In this document: positions 45,681 to 57,826 of the stretch, piece by piece | Layout of the letters: each line of letters starts with the position of its first letter | How positions within the stretch are numbered: the stretch's first letter is position 1 | Origin: Chalciporus piperatus | Lineage: Eukaryota; Basidiomycota; Agaricomycetes; Boletales; Boletaceae | Assembly: GCA_038093975.1 (NCBI GenBank) | Contig: JBBPTG010000002.1 | Coordinates: 248,001-312,000 of the forward strand | Reading direction: 5' to 3' | Length of the DNA: 64,000 nt | Notes under the pieces: generated by a model | Database searches by the model: none | The model's input: the letters and a program-made list of their open reading frames with translations, nothing else | Told to the model about the DNA's origin: nothing | Program-made: the position numbers and the translations under genes

Positions 45681-48600
45681 ATGAAGTTCTACATTGACAA
45701 TTTGCCCGTAAGTGCACAGTCTCCGTTACTTTGTACCAGATGGTCACGTCAAGCAATTGCATGAATCCCACTTCAGATCATCTTTCCTTATGACCGCATT
45801 TACCCTGGTAGGTTCGGCACCCGCCTCGGCAACTTACAACCAACTATCTTCCTAGAACAATATGCCTATATGTGCGACCTCAAGCGGACTCTCGATGCAA
45901 CGGTACGCCCAGTAGCATGCAAGTTTCACTCACCGTACGTGACATTGACGGCCGCTCAGGGGCACTGCGTCCTTGAAATGCCTTCGGGGACAGGGAAAAC
46001 AGTCTCGCTTTTATCACTAATTGTATCATATCAGCAGGTTTGTGACAATTTTAGGGTCCCACATCCCAAAGCTCCAACGCTTTCCTGCAGTTCCACCCAA
46101 CGAAGCGCAAACTCGTATACTGCTCGCGAACGGTTCCGGAGATCGAAAAGGCTCTTGCCGAGTTGAAGAGGCTCATCAAGTATCGTATATCATGTGCAGA
46201 AACTCCCGAACAAAGGGAAAAAGAGGCGAGCTTCATGGGTCTTGGGTTGACAAGTCGGAAGAACCTGTGCATACACCCTGAGGTGAGTTCGGAGCACAGG
46301 AAGACTTAGTTGGCCTTTCTGTTCTTCACGGCCATTGGTTCTCAAATCAAGTATGTCAGGTTTCAAAAGAAAAGAAGGGCAAGGTTGTCGATGCAAGGTG
46401 TCGTGATCTTACCAACTCTGCAGTTTGCGAGAAAGGTCGTGCGGACCCGGGATCAGTGGAACTCTGTGATTGGCATGAGGTATGATTTGTTCCACCATAA
46501 GTTAGCGACGAAGGATACCAATTTTTGACAGAACCTAGGCAAATACGAGCCTGGTACTATTTTACCTCCAGGAATATGGACGCTTGCGGACGTGCTTCAA
46601 CATGGCCGTGATAATGGCACATGTCCCTATTTCACCGTACGACGAATGGTAGGGTGCACTTACCCTTTGACTTTGGGAAAGCTACTCACAACACTTCTGC
46701 CAGATGCCCTTTGTCGACGTGATCATATACTCCTTCCATTATTTGCTTGACCCCAAAGTTGCCGAGCAAGTATCCAAAGAACTCTCCAAAGATGCCATTG
46801 TCGTCTTCGATGAAGCACACAACATTGGTCTGCACTTTACTCGGCGCATTCTCAAAAGACTGAACTCGGTGGTGGGATAGATAACGTTTGCATCGAATCT
46901 CTCAGTATCGACCTCACACGGCCGATGCTCGACTCAGCCGCGCGAAGTGTGACGAAGCTCGGCGAGAAGATCGAAGAGTATGAATCATTAGCCACGGCTG
47001 TCTCAAATGCTGATAAACGTCGAAGGATAAAAGTGACTGATGCTGCCAAGCTACAGGACGAGTATGCGAAGCTTGTTGAAGGTCTACAAGAATCGACGGC
47101 GGACGCCGCCCCCGAGGATACATTTATGACCAACCCCGGTAATTACTGCATAGCCAAATCCAACGTATGTTCATGCTGATGGCCGTTTCTCGACCAGTTC
47201 TTCCTGATGACCTCCTGAAAGAGGCAATACCAGGAAACATCCGAAAAGCCGAACATTTCGTGGCTTTTCTCAAACGATTCGTTGAATACCTCAAGGTATG
47301 AGTGAAGTATTGTTTGGGAGGCCTTGGTGTTGATAAATAACTAGACTCGCATGCGTGTTTTACACGTAGTTGCGGAAACCCCCCTTTCCTTCTTGCAGCA
47401 TCTCAAAGATATCACCTACATTGAAAGGCGACCACTAAGGCAAGTAACATAACACGCGAAGCTGCTCCTTGATTATAATCGTGCATCTAGATTCTGCGCC
47501 GAGCGCCTTCAGTCTTTGATTCGGACGCTAGAACTAAGTCGACTAGATGAACACTCCGCACTGCAAAAAGTTGCATGTTTTGCCACTCTCGTCGCAACAT
47601 ACGAGAAGGGCGAGTCGCCTTGAGTTCTATTGTACTACATTTCTGATAAATCTTTAGGCTTCTTGCTTATCCTCGAACCCTTTGAGACGGACAATGCGAC
47701 TGTGCCAAATCCAGTTTTCCACTTCACGTTGGTGTTTTCCTTGGTAACGGTCTTGCTTCCTGACACTCTTCCAGGTGTCTTGATCCCTCGTTAGCTATCA
47801 AGCCTGTCTTCGAGCATTTTAGCAGCGTTGTCATCACCTCGGGAACGATATCTCCCTTGGACATGTATCCCAAAATGCTACAGTTTACGCCAGTCGTCCA
47901 GGAGACGTATCCTATGACACTAACGCGAAATGCTTTCTTGCCATTGGTGAGTTATTCGTTATGGTTTTAAATGGCTACTCACAAGTCGCATCCAGGTCAT
48001 CACTCGCGGCAGCGACCAGGTTACTATAAGCTCGCGTTTCGAGGTACGGAATGACCCAGCTGTCGTGAGGAACTTCGGGAGTATCCTCGTCGAATACAGT
48101 AAAATTGTGCCCGACGGCATCGTTGCGTTCTTCCCCAGTTATCTCTACATGGAGTCAATTGTGGCAGCTTGGAATGACATGGTACGTTGTTCGAGCATCT
48201 GTGTATCTCCTCCTTGAAGTGATGACGTGGTATCCAGGGTATCTTGAACGAAGTGTGGAAAAATAAGCTCATATTTGTCGAGACTCCAGATGCCAATGAA
48301 ACAAGCATAGCACTTGAGAACTACAGACGAGTAAGCTTCGCCTTCGTACCTTTTGCAAAGGTATTAAGCTTCGTTCTAGGCTTGCGATAATGGGCGGGGG
48401 GCAGTACTGTTGTCTGTTGCTCGAGGTAAGGTATCAGAAGGGATCGATTTTGACCATAACTATGGCCGGGCTGTGATCATGTTTGGGTAAGTCGTTCGAG
48501 ATATCCAAGCGTCCTTCGTGAAATAGACTGTTTCCAGGGTCCCGTATCAATACACTGAGAGCCGTATCTTGAAGGCACGTCTCGAGTACCTCCGAGATGC

Positions 48601-49088
48601 CTACCGGATACGAGAATCTGAATTCCTCGGCTTCGATGCCATGCGGAATGCTGCTCAATGTGTCGGTCGTGTACTTCGTGGCAAAACGGACTGGGGGCTC
48701 ATGGTTTTCGCCGACAAAGTGGGTTGTGTGACTTTACTTGCTGCGTTGTTTACTGAATTTTATGCAGCGCTACGCACGAGCGGACAAGCGAGCGAAGCTG
48801 CCTCGCTGGATTAATCAATACATCACGGAGGTAGCCTCAAACCTTTCAACGGATATGGCTGTGACACTGTCCAAGCTGTTCATGCGAACGATCTCACAAA
48901 ACCCAAATGAAAACCAAACAGGAATTTCTCTGTGGACACTCGAGGACATAGAAAAGGCACAAGCAAAACAGAAGGCCCAGGCGTTGTTGCTAGAGAAGGA
49001 TCAACGAGGCGGGGACGACTCGGACTCAGACGAATATGGTGATGGCGGGATAGATGATGCTATGGTTATGGACCTGGATCTGGAATAA
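45681..49088 (+). CDS. RAD3: RAD3/XPD 5'-3' DNA helicase, TFIIH subunit
   Basis: The XPD helicase opens DNA in transcription and nucleotide excision repair. About fifteen short introns split a protein of roughly 790 aa starting [20 protein letters not shown]. Motif I is [16 protein letters not shown]. The iron-sulfur domain cysteines are in [25 protein letters not shown] and DNGTCPYFT. Motif II is VVFDEAHNI. The Arch region ([20 protein letters not shown]) follows, then [16 protein letters not shown] (motif III), [34 protein letters not shown] (motif V) and [20 protein letters not shown] (motif VI). The acidic tail ends AMVMDLDLE. All motifs are intact. The start is the first ATG of the conserved N-terminus. 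Confidence 0.96.
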
Positions 49089-49254
49089 AAACACCATCTG
49101 CAAATATCATGTTTACCGACAACTACTAATATTACATTGTGGGGGTAGTTTGGGTAGTCAATATATAGGAGTTATGAGAACATAACGCTGAATGAGACTG
49201 TGCCATCATATAAAGTCCAGTCACTGGACGGATAGAATGTGCATGCTATCTTGA

Positions 49255-49614
49255 TTATTGTGGACACTGAGGACACTTGCCAGGAACCTGCTCATTGGCG
49301 GATCATCGATCAGCGAGCGATCAATAGTCTAAATCGAGAGCACTCACTTCGTGCGTGATGAACCGTTCTGGCTGCCTGTTATGAACAATTTATACGAAGC
49401 CTCGACATGAGACAACCTTCGCGGAGGAAGAATGGCGATGATCGTACCCGTAATACCGGCGACAGGTGCAAGGTCTGGCAGGAGAATGACAGGAGAGTGG
49501 ATGATTGCTGCTGATGGTACAGTCTTCACTACAACAGTCGATGACCGAGTCCCCCGAGAAAGTATTGTGACCACATTCAGTATGCTTGACGAGCCTCAGC
49601 AAACGATGACACAT
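49255..49614 (-). CDS. Small Cys/His-rich protein, probable zinc-binding
   Basis: Three exons give about 75 aa: MCHRLLRLVKHTECGHNTFS, DCCSEDCTISSNHPLSC, PCTCRRQPERFITHE and VPGKCPQCPQ. Cys and His are spaced like a small zinc ribbon/knuckle, and the spliced C-terminus adds a CPQC pair. Splicing uses GTATTA at the first donor and GTGAGT at the second, the latter just after FITHE. Short proteins beginning MC followed by H-x-CGH are common and uncharacterised in basidiomycetes. No function can be assigned. The gene is convergent with RAD3. Confidence 0.6.
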
Positions 49615-49847
49615 TCCTAGTCGAAACAGATCTATTTCAGTAATGATCAAGGAGAAGTGTATATGGGAGAAATGCCTCACCTCTCGTCGGCGGAGGTAGG
49701 ACAACACCAACTCGTAACTACGCCCACAGTTTTCCTCCGGTGCTTTTTCAAACCTTGTAGGGTCACAGGTGAGCCTCCCGCTGGCAGGGCAACGGTAACC
49801 TTCAGCTGCTTACCGCCACTTAGACACCTAATCGCCCTTGACGAGGA
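49615..49847. promoter_or_regulatory. Divergent intergenic region
   Basis: Upstream of the Cys-rich gene (minus) and the weak hypothetical gene (plus). Nothing specific seen. Confidence 0.25.
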
Positions 49848-50683
49848 ATGATGGAGGGGACGAGTTCTCGGATCTTGGTCTCCGGTGATGCACGCGGTAA
49901 AAAGGTATTCTTCCGCTTCCCATTGCTTTTTAAGTCGAGGAGGAGCTGTAAATTACATACTGACTGACCCAGGTAGTCCTGAGGCAAATTTTGCTCCTCA
50001 AAAAGGTCTTTATCTGACTCGTTCCAAAACGCACAGAACCGTTTCCAACACGGAGATAGAAATAGTATTTACATGGTTTGTTACTGAGGTATGTACTGAT
50101 CTGTGATCGCAGCTGTCCATGTGGAAGTGGCTCTCTGGCAAGGCAGCGTGTCGCTGAGAGCTTGGGTCCTCCTCCACTTGCGTCCAGCGAACGTAAGATG
50201 GTGCGATCCGCATTCTATCAATGTATCATCTTCCCAACCCCATTTCTTCTCACCGAAACTTACTCCGTGGAAATCGTGGCATCGCAATTGCGCAAGCAAT
50301 CCAGCTTACCCAGGTAAGACCTTTGGTCTTATCTTTAAGCCGTCATTCGCCGGCACTCATAAAAAGATGACACATCCCCCCCTTGACATTTTAACTTTGA
50401 CAGGTTCCCTTCCAGACCATTTAAGGATTTTGTCGTCGACATAGGCACCGAGCTTGGAAGTTGGTCAAGAATTTGTTCCCCGCACACGGGCACTCACCAT
50501 GTGGTCACACAAGGTGTTGTCTCCTTCGGGTGCACACGCAAAGGATTCCGAATTGATAACAAGCCTCCTTTAACTCATCCTATTCGCGTATGTCTTTCTC
50601 CACCTCCATCAGGCTCCATGACAGGTCCTTAGGTACTCTGGTACTCGACGCTTATCCGTCCGTGTCAGATGATCATCCGCTGA
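49848..50683 (+). CDS. Possible spliced hypothetical protein
   Basis: Five exons can be joined with consensus GT-AG introns into about 135 aa. It starts MMEGTSSRILVSGDARGSPE, continues VHVEVALWQGSVSLRAWVLL and FPSRPFKDFVVDIGTELGSW, and ends LIRPCQMIIR at TGA 50681-50683. The segment THHVVTQGVVSFGCTRKGFR looks protein-like. No family is recognised. Splicing is inferred only from frame continuity, so this may be a degenerate gene. Confidence 0.3.
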
Positions 50684-51454
50684 CCACTGGGTCGGATGAG
50701 CAATCAAACATTGTTTGCTCTCGACGCCCCTCCGTATCTGAGGGTCGCTCTTGATCGATGGACTACTTTTTCATGAATGCATATAAGTAGACAGCAGTGC
50801 GTTCATAGAGTCCGTGACCACGCAAGTTGCGGGCGTTTGACCTTTTACCTGACCCCTAAGCAGTTTCTCAATACTTCCACATGATCATGGGTACCAAAAC
50901 GAGCTGGACGGGGGTCCGGCATCCGGCAGTGCTATCATCAGCCTACACCATTGCAATGCAACCTGGAACAGCTGCTGCGGACGCATATGTACAAGGCCCC
51001 ATCAAAGAACCGGATCTACTTACCCCCTATGTGTCGAAGTGAAACCGCAGCTTTGATCCATTTCAAGAGTTTTGGTCGCAGGCCCCAGCCTTCCTGAGAC
51101 TTGAAAAACAAACAATTTTGGTTCTGGCAGTCATAAATGAGGATAAATGCCACCGTTCATATCGCTTCATCCTTGATTCCAAAATCCACAGGCCCGGCTC
51201 TGCATTGCGGAATCGTCCATTTCTTGGGATATGACGCGTAGTATGCAGCATCTCTATTGGACTTCCCTAGCGAAGAGCCAAAACTGCTGCAGGCACAATT
51301 GCAGCGCAAAACACTCACTTCGACTCACTCCTCTTCACTAGTCCTCTACCGGAAAGATGAGATCTATGAGAAGTTGATCCGTTCCCTGAGTGAGATAACG
51401 GTGTTTACATCAATAAGTACTGTATAGTGTATCTCTGCCCAAAAAAACCATTCA
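50684..51454. other. Gene-poor stretch
   Basis: 771 bp with no supported gene. It contains the 3' end of the YME1 transcript near 51,400. No repeats or RNA genes recognised. Confidence 0.35.
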
Positions 51455-54400
51455 TCACGCCAGTACTGGGAGGGGTTCGTTTATGCCATCCTCAAGGGGT
51501 TGCTCTGAAACCTTCTCCTGGATATTTCGTATTGGTTCACCTTTGATCACTTTCCTGACTTCATCGGCCGTAAGGGTTTCATGCTCCACCAGAGCACGGG
51601 CCAGCTAAGAAGCACCTTATTAGAACACAGAAAGTCCGAATGATAGGGTTCACTTACTAGATGGAGCGACTCTATGTTATCCTCTAGGCACTTGACTGCA
51701 CGGGCTTCGCTGGTTTTGAGCATCCTGGAACCCAACGTTTACGACCGGTCGCTAAAAATCCGGAGGGTTTGCTTACCTTTGGACTTCTGAATCGATAGCC
51801 TCCCTCATGGCGGGACTCAGAGGTTCGTTCTGGTCAGTGTAGTAGACGGGTCCCACTTTGGTGGAGAAACCGTAATTCTGCACGAAAACTTGGTCATCGC
51901 CTCCCCAGGAATTCACACAAAGGTTCGCACCTTGACCATTTGAGATGCTGTCTGCATCGCTTTGTTGAGATCAGAAGAGCATCCACTTGTAAGGCCCCCT
52001 TCACCATATACTAATTCCCCAATAGTTAGAGTGGCAGAAAGTTGATTCGCGAGGAAAGGACTTACTCAAGGTCTCGGCAACTCGGCCACCCATGCACACG
52101 TCCATGATGGCCTTGAATTCCTTCTGGTTAACGGAAAACATGTCGCCCTCAGGCAATTGGGAAGTCTGAAGAACGACACGACCACGGGTGTGAGCACGAT
52201 ACGCAATATGTATGACCAAAGTGGGGACGTACAACACCCAGTGCATGACCACGGGGAACGCAAGTAACCTTGTGCAAAGGCATTGCACCGTCCGTGAAGA
52301 GTGCCATCAATGCGTGGCCCGCCTGTATCCAGTCAGCGTTTCGTAAACCCTCAATGACCCATGTTTGCCAGCGTACCTCGTGATAGGCTGTGAGCAACTT
52401 GTTCTTCTCATCAATGTATGCACTCTTGCGTTCAGCTCCCATGACGATGCGATCCTGCGCACGGTTAGACAATGAATATGCTTGGCAAACACACACGGAA
52501 AAGTCACCTTTGCCCACTCGAAGTGCTTCAATGTAACTTCTTTGAAGCCTTCCTTGGCGGCCTGAATGGCGGCCAAGCTAGAAAATTACGGTGAGTAAAT
52601 GTGTTCAGTGCTTATAGGACAAGGAGAACTTGACATACTTGACCATGTTCTGTAACTCGGCACCAGAGAAGCCTGGAGTGCCTCGAGCAAGGACCATGGA
52701 GTCGACAACTAACGAAATCGGTGATATCGTCAAAACAAAACGAGGAAAATTACTAAAGAAACATGCCTTTACTGGCCACTACATCATTCATGAAGTGTTT
52801 GAGAAGTTGCACTCTGCCTCGGATATCGGGAAGCGGCACGGCAATGTGGCGGTCAAAACGACCAGGACGAGTGAGTGCACTGCGGAGATGAGAGTGAGGC
52901 GAAAATTCCAATCTAGGGGGTACAGGCGCTTACGGATCCAAACTTTGGGGGAAGTTTGTTGCAGCAATGACAATGATGCCCTCTGTTTGTAAGAACCCAT
53001 CCATCTCAACCAACAGTTGATTCAGCGTTTGCTTCATGTAGTGCTGATCACGTTGGGACCGTTTCCCACCGACGGCGTCCAACTCATCAATGAAGATGAT
53101 GGCGGGTTGTTTCTTGCGAGCGGCGGCAAAGAGTTCCCGAACACGTTTTGCACCCACACCAACAAACATTTCTTCAAATTCAGATCCTGAGGAGAAGAAG
53201 AACGGCACGCCTGCCTCTCCCGCAATGGCCCTGGCGAGCAGAGTTTTCCCGGTACCAGGGGGACCTGTTAGAAGGATACCTTTGGGCAACTTGCCACCGA
53301 GGGATGCGAAAGCTGTAGGATCTTTCAGAAATGTCACGACATCGGCAAGTTCCTAGCACTTGTGTCATACGAAGAACGGCTTGGAGAGATGAGAGTGAAC
53401 ATACCTGCTTGACTTCGTCGATCCCATGCACGTCACTGAATTTAACAGGCTTCTGTTGAAGTGGCTCAAACTCTGTCGTGCGTCCGCCAGATGCCTTCAT
53501 CAGACCAGAATTCTCCAACAGCACAGAGAGAATGACCGTAGTGACTGACACTACATTAGGCGAGGACTCATGATACTAGTGACAAACTCACAAAAAATAG
53601 CCACCCCTGTGAAGATCATAAAACGGAATATACGGAATATTAGGGATCCTCTGGCTGATGAAGGCGGTCAATGTCGAGCAGTAAAGCAAGATCGATCTAC
53701 TCACGTTCGCTGAGAGTGACGTGAATAGGGTTGCCGCTGATACCAGCGCCCTTGCTCAAGCTTGCTGCCAGACTTGCCATTCCAGAACTAGGTATCGATG
53801 AAGATTGTGTACTTGCGAATGAAGGATCAGCTCGTTTGGCGAGTAAAGCCGCAGCGATTTGCTGGCTTCTTGACTGTGTTGCGGAAGGTTGAGGAGATGA
53901 CAGCGGTGCGGAGTCGCTCCCTTTCGAGTCGAGAGCGGGAGTGGTATCCAGGGATAGAGGGGCTGAAGCAGCGGTGGTTTCGCTCGCAGGTATGTCTGCA
54001 GACCGGGAGTCAAGAAGTGACTGTCGCTTGTGCACTGCGAGGTCTATTGATGGTTCGAGTCCGGCATTGGCAAGAGCATCGAGGTAAAGCTCAAAAGCTT
54101 CGTCTGACTCCAACAGTGGTGATGTGGGGTTCTAGAGACATGCGATGAGGTCGCGACAATGAGTCTTGGCCATATATAGCTTACGAATTCAATCATGTGC
54201 TCCCAACGGTTGATGACGACACCGTAGCCTTCCTTGGTCTGGGTCGCTGCCAAAGCTCTGAACAGAGCGACATGCTTCGACACATCATTGGGATCAGCAT
54301 TTGCGTCTGCCTCAAGCCTCGACACTTCCTGAGCAGTCTCTATTGATGGAACAGTTTGGGACTTTGATTTTGACCACGGAAGGAAGGATGCATTGCGACG

Positions 54401-54640
54401 TAGACATGGCTGTGGCCACGGGACATATCTAGGTGGCGGTATTTGACAGAGAAGTGAGCGAGGGATTAAAGGAGTTGGGTGGACGAGAGTGTTAGGAAAG
54501 CTAGAGAATGAGCGGAGCTGGATACATGAGCGGAGGATGGTGGGCGAGCGCGCCGGAGCGCGGAGGGTGAGCTTGGGAAGGGTTAGTGTCCCAGTGTATG
54601 TTTCTAGCGGGGAGTTACTTACGAGCAAGTGCAGGGACAT
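51455..54640 (-). CDS. YME1: Mitochondrial i-AAA protease, YME1/FtsH family
   Basis: An ATP-dependent zinc metalloprotease of the inner mitochondrial membrane that degrades intermembrane-space-exposed proteins. The N-terminus (MSLHLL, then [20 protein letters not shown]) is an Arg-rich presequence. A poorly conserved N-domain follows, then a membrane span before the AAA module. AAA landmarks are [33 protein letters not shown] (Walker A), [20 protein letters not shown] (Walker B), [10 protein letters not shown] and [20 protein letters not shown]. The protease site HEAGH is created by an intron between YHE and AGHALM, followed by [11 protein letters not shown] and [18 protein letters not shown]. 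It ends NEPLPVLA at TGA 51455-51457. About ten introns, all compatible with GT-AG. Confidence 0.93.
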
Positions 54641-54755
54641 GCACCTGGAACGAGTTCAAGCTCAAGTTGAGGACAAGTAGTCAAACTCAAACTCGAAATG
54701 CACAAAAAGTCGTCGGCCATTACATAAGCATCCCCCTTGGTCAGTACTACTAACG

Positions 54756-56028
54756 ATGACCGACAAACAGAAAAGTACGTCCAGGACTCTGAAAAAAAAT
54801 CATACAGCTTGTTCTGACATTGATATAGCTATCATATCATTGACATTTGTCTCGGAGACATGCACGGCAGCGTTGTCTGCGGTGACCGGGCCAACCGGGA
54901 CTTGCGATGCCCCAGACGCTGATCTATCCGTCATCTTGAAAGATCTGGACGGTATACTCGCGATCTTATACAACCTGACCACCAAACTCGCTCTTGCCCT
55001 CAAACCTTCCTCCCCGACCTATTCCGCAGCGATCCCCCTCCTCCAGGATCTCGCTAAACACACCTCCGCGCTCGTTCACTGCACAGGCCTCGTTCGGGAG
55101 ACATTCCACGGTGCAACCCTGAATAAACAGGTCAAAAATCAAGTAAAGAGCATCATCGAGTCCCTCCGTGCACTCGTACAGACCTTCTTGAACAATGCCG
55201 CCCGTGGACCCCAGATGGCCAGTAGCGGTGCTTCCGGGGAGGAGTATCTCGTCAGGACCGGGACACTACACGAGCTGATCACCAACGCGAGAGGCCCGTC
55301 CGGAATCCAAAAAAATAACCAGGAAGCTGTATACCAGATGTGGAAATCCGACAGAGAGTCACTCGATGACAACCTTCACGAGATAGACCGCGTCATCAAA
55401 GAAGCAGAAAGTGGGGGTGGGGAGGACCAGGCGGAGGATGAGTTCGGCGACGGCTGGGACGATCTTGGACTCGGAAGTTCTTCAAAGCTGGACAAGGATG
55501 AGCTCGCCCGCGCAACGAATGTACAGTCTTCTGTTCGTATCTTCTCAATACTTCATTTTGACCCAATCGATTTCCTACCAGGTTCATCAAATTCTGCGAT
55601 TAACTACGCTTCTCCACAAGCGTATCTTCCTTGATCTCCTCGCATTCCCCACATCTGCCCCAGCCTCGGCCTTTGACACGCTTCTCATGCAATCCAATTT
55701 CCTCCTCACCACCTCTGACGATCTCGTTGCCGCACTTTACTCTCCACAAGACCCGAGTTCGGTTAGACAAGAGATCACTGCACTCGCGAACGTAGCCGCT
55801 GCTTTGCAAAGCCAATGCGTGATCTTCTTCCCTGCCGCCGACGAGCTGACGGACCAACTGGATGCCTTAACTGTCGAGGAAACCTCCACTCCAACATCAT
55901 CTCAAAAAGAGACCAAGAAAAGAGCAGATAAGAAATGGTTTGACACATGCTTTGATAAAATAACTAAGCTATGTATAAGCTTGAGTAAATCGTTGGACCA
56001 GACGAAGAAACCTAGTGGCGGAGAATGA
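54756..56028 (+). CDS. GCIP/CCNDBP1-family protein (Grap2 and cyclin-D-interacting)
   Basis: A helical protein of about 360 aa with two introns. The first exon is only MTDKQK plus one base. The family core is visible: LKDLDGILAILYNLTTKLAL, LVHCTGLVRETFHGATLNKQ, an acidic hinge AEDEFGDGWDDLGLGSSSKL, then QILRLTTLLHKRIFLDLLAF and WFDTCFDKITKLCISLSKSL. Animal members bind cyclin D and Grap2. Fungal members are uncharacterised, so the role here is unknown. It shares a 115-bp divergent promoter with YME1. The ATG at 54756 is supported by the clean phase-1 junction to TIISLTFVSE. Confidence 0.82.
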
Positions 56029-56153
56029 CCCACACTGTTGGGTCGATAGAGTGCGTAAACCGACGAACGTTTATGTTATTACAGATTTGCAATACCTTAC
56101 AAGAGAGAGAAAATCGACAGCAAAACGATACCAGGGTGGTATAGGAGGGTACA

Positions 56154-57665
56154 TCAAGCACGAGCTTCTCCCTCTTCCTTACCTCGTTCATCCCGCAGTC
56201 TCTGACGTCTGTCGAGTTCCCATTCATCCCTAAACTTGGCAGCGAGGAAATTCGGATGCAGAACGGTGCTATTCTCTGCACGCAAGCGTTGCTCGAAGCG
56301 GGCTATTTTGTTGGCTTGGGATTGTAGGTCAAAGATGAATTTCTGCATCGAGCTGAGTAAGAAACGGAATGGACATAATGCTGAAGATCTTACCGCTTCC
56401 TCAGCGCGTCTAGCTCTTGCCTCGTCTCTCATCCTGTCCAACTCTTTACGCCTTTCTTCGTCCTTTTTCAAGCCTGATCTCGGCATGATTCCACCGGTCT
56501 GTCATAACACATGAGCTATCCAAGTTCATATGAAAGACAAACGACTACTTACACGTTTAAATAGCTCCGCATATATGTTGGTATCAGCCAAGTCAATGTC
56601 CCGCACGCCGGTTAACGCCTGCTTTCGCTGTTCAGAAACGGGGACAGAAGGTTTCGGTAGTTCTTGAGTAGGTGGAGGTGGAGGTTTGTGTGTCATAGCG
56701 GAGGGAGTGGAAGTGCCTGTTGCCCCTGCTGTCTTGTTTTTCTTGATTGTCGGCAGTTTGCGCTTCTTTAGAGGGGGCTGGCCTGCTGTGTCTTTGGCAG
56801 ATTGGGAGGGGTCTGCGGGAGAGGGATTTGTTGCAGGTGGCGGAACATCATCATTAGAAAACAGTTCTGAAGGTTGGCTCTGAGCTGCAGCACTCGATGC
56901 CCGGGATGTAGTGGCGAGGGACGGAGGTAGCTTGCGCTCATCCTTCATGAGTATGTCCTTGTCCTTGTCTTTCGAACCTTTTCCCTTGGCATCTTTCGGT
57001 ATCCCGGCCTTGCCCTTGGAACCCCCACTGCCTTTCGCTTTCGCAGCGCCACGCCTAGGCGGAGTGTCAACCTCAAAGTCGTCATCCGAAAGCTCTGGGG
57101 CATGAAGTGCATCTAAATCCTCTTCCGCAGAGTCGACGTCGATATTGACTTCGCTCTGCTCGTCATCCGAGTATACCACATGCGACTTCTTCTTCATAGA
57201 AGCGGAAACAGATGTTGATTTTCTGCGCTTATTGGTCGTAACAGCTCTTCCTTTGTGAGGAAGCGAATGAAGAGGAGGTGATTCGTCGCGTGTAGGAACG
57301 TCGGACAGGGTGTTTTTGGAGAGGAAACGGGTGTCATCTGCGGCGCTGACGGAGGGTTCGTGGTAGGTGTCAATGTCAACGTCCATATCGGGATCAACCG
57401 GCGAAACATCTCTGGATGGTGATTCATCGGTGTCGGCTGTATGCGCGCGTTTCGTTTTCTGAGAGATTGGTATACGAGCACGGTCGTGCACGTCTTCGTC
57501 GTCCTCGTCGGAATAGACGAGGGGACGCTTTGACGAGGATTTTCTCCTGGGTAAACTGGAGGACGATGAGGGCTGTCTGTGTGGTTAGCGAGCGCGGAGA
57601 GTGTGTAGAGGGTTACTTGCCTGGGAGTGACCCTCAGCTGTGGGGATCTTGACCCGGAGTGACAT
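56154..57665 (-). CDS. Nuclear-type disordered protein with conserved C-terminal helix
   Basis: The protein starts MSLRVKIPTAEGHSQPSSSS and has about 430 aa. Long acidic and lysine-rich low-complexity tracts (SDDEQSEVNIDVDSAEEDLD, KDAKGKGSKDKDKDILMKDE) suggest a chromatin or nucleolar protein. The last 110 residues look ordered: ALTGVRDIDLADTNIYAELF, then TGGIMPRSGLKKDEERRKEL, FDLQSQANKIARFEQRLRAE and KFRDEWELDRRQRLRDERG. I do not recognise the family. The first intron (57573-57620) has a textbook GC-AG donor, CAG-GCAAGT. Only this splice joins the start exon to the long frame. Confidence 0.7.
57573..57620 (-). other. Inferred GC-AG intron, consensus GCAAGT
   Basis: The minus-strand exon ends CAG and the intron starts GCAAGT, the classical GC-AG donor, ending ACAGACAG. 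Splicing keeps the 321-codon downstream frame open. The GT at the fifth base gives the wrong phase. Confidence 0.7.
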
Positions 57666-57740
57666 GGGCTTGGAGACTCAGGCGCACGTGATCCTCATAC
57701 TAACTAGAGCGGACACAACATGGACAAACAAACGCGCTCA

Positions 57741-57812
57741 TCGTCGCGGTCGTCGAGCTCGCTGTCCTCGTCGTTGTCCCCGTCGTTGTCCCCGTCATCC
57801 TCGCGGTTGTTT
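57741..57812 (+). repeat. TCG-rich simple repeat upstream of FARS2
   Basis: Imperfect tcg/tcc repeats including two copies of tcgttgtccccg. They lie in the leader of the Phe-tRNA synthetase gene and encode a Ser-rich stretch in the overlapping upstream frame. Confidence 0.6.
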
Positions 57813-57826
57813 TCCTCGTTGCCGAT

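Noticed and set aside
52735..52800. A seventh GC-AG intron in YME1 (GCATGT donor after AGTAAAG)
   Set aside because: A normal GT donor a few bases upstream (GTAAAG) gives the correct frame ([13 protein letters not shown]), so no GC donor is needed.
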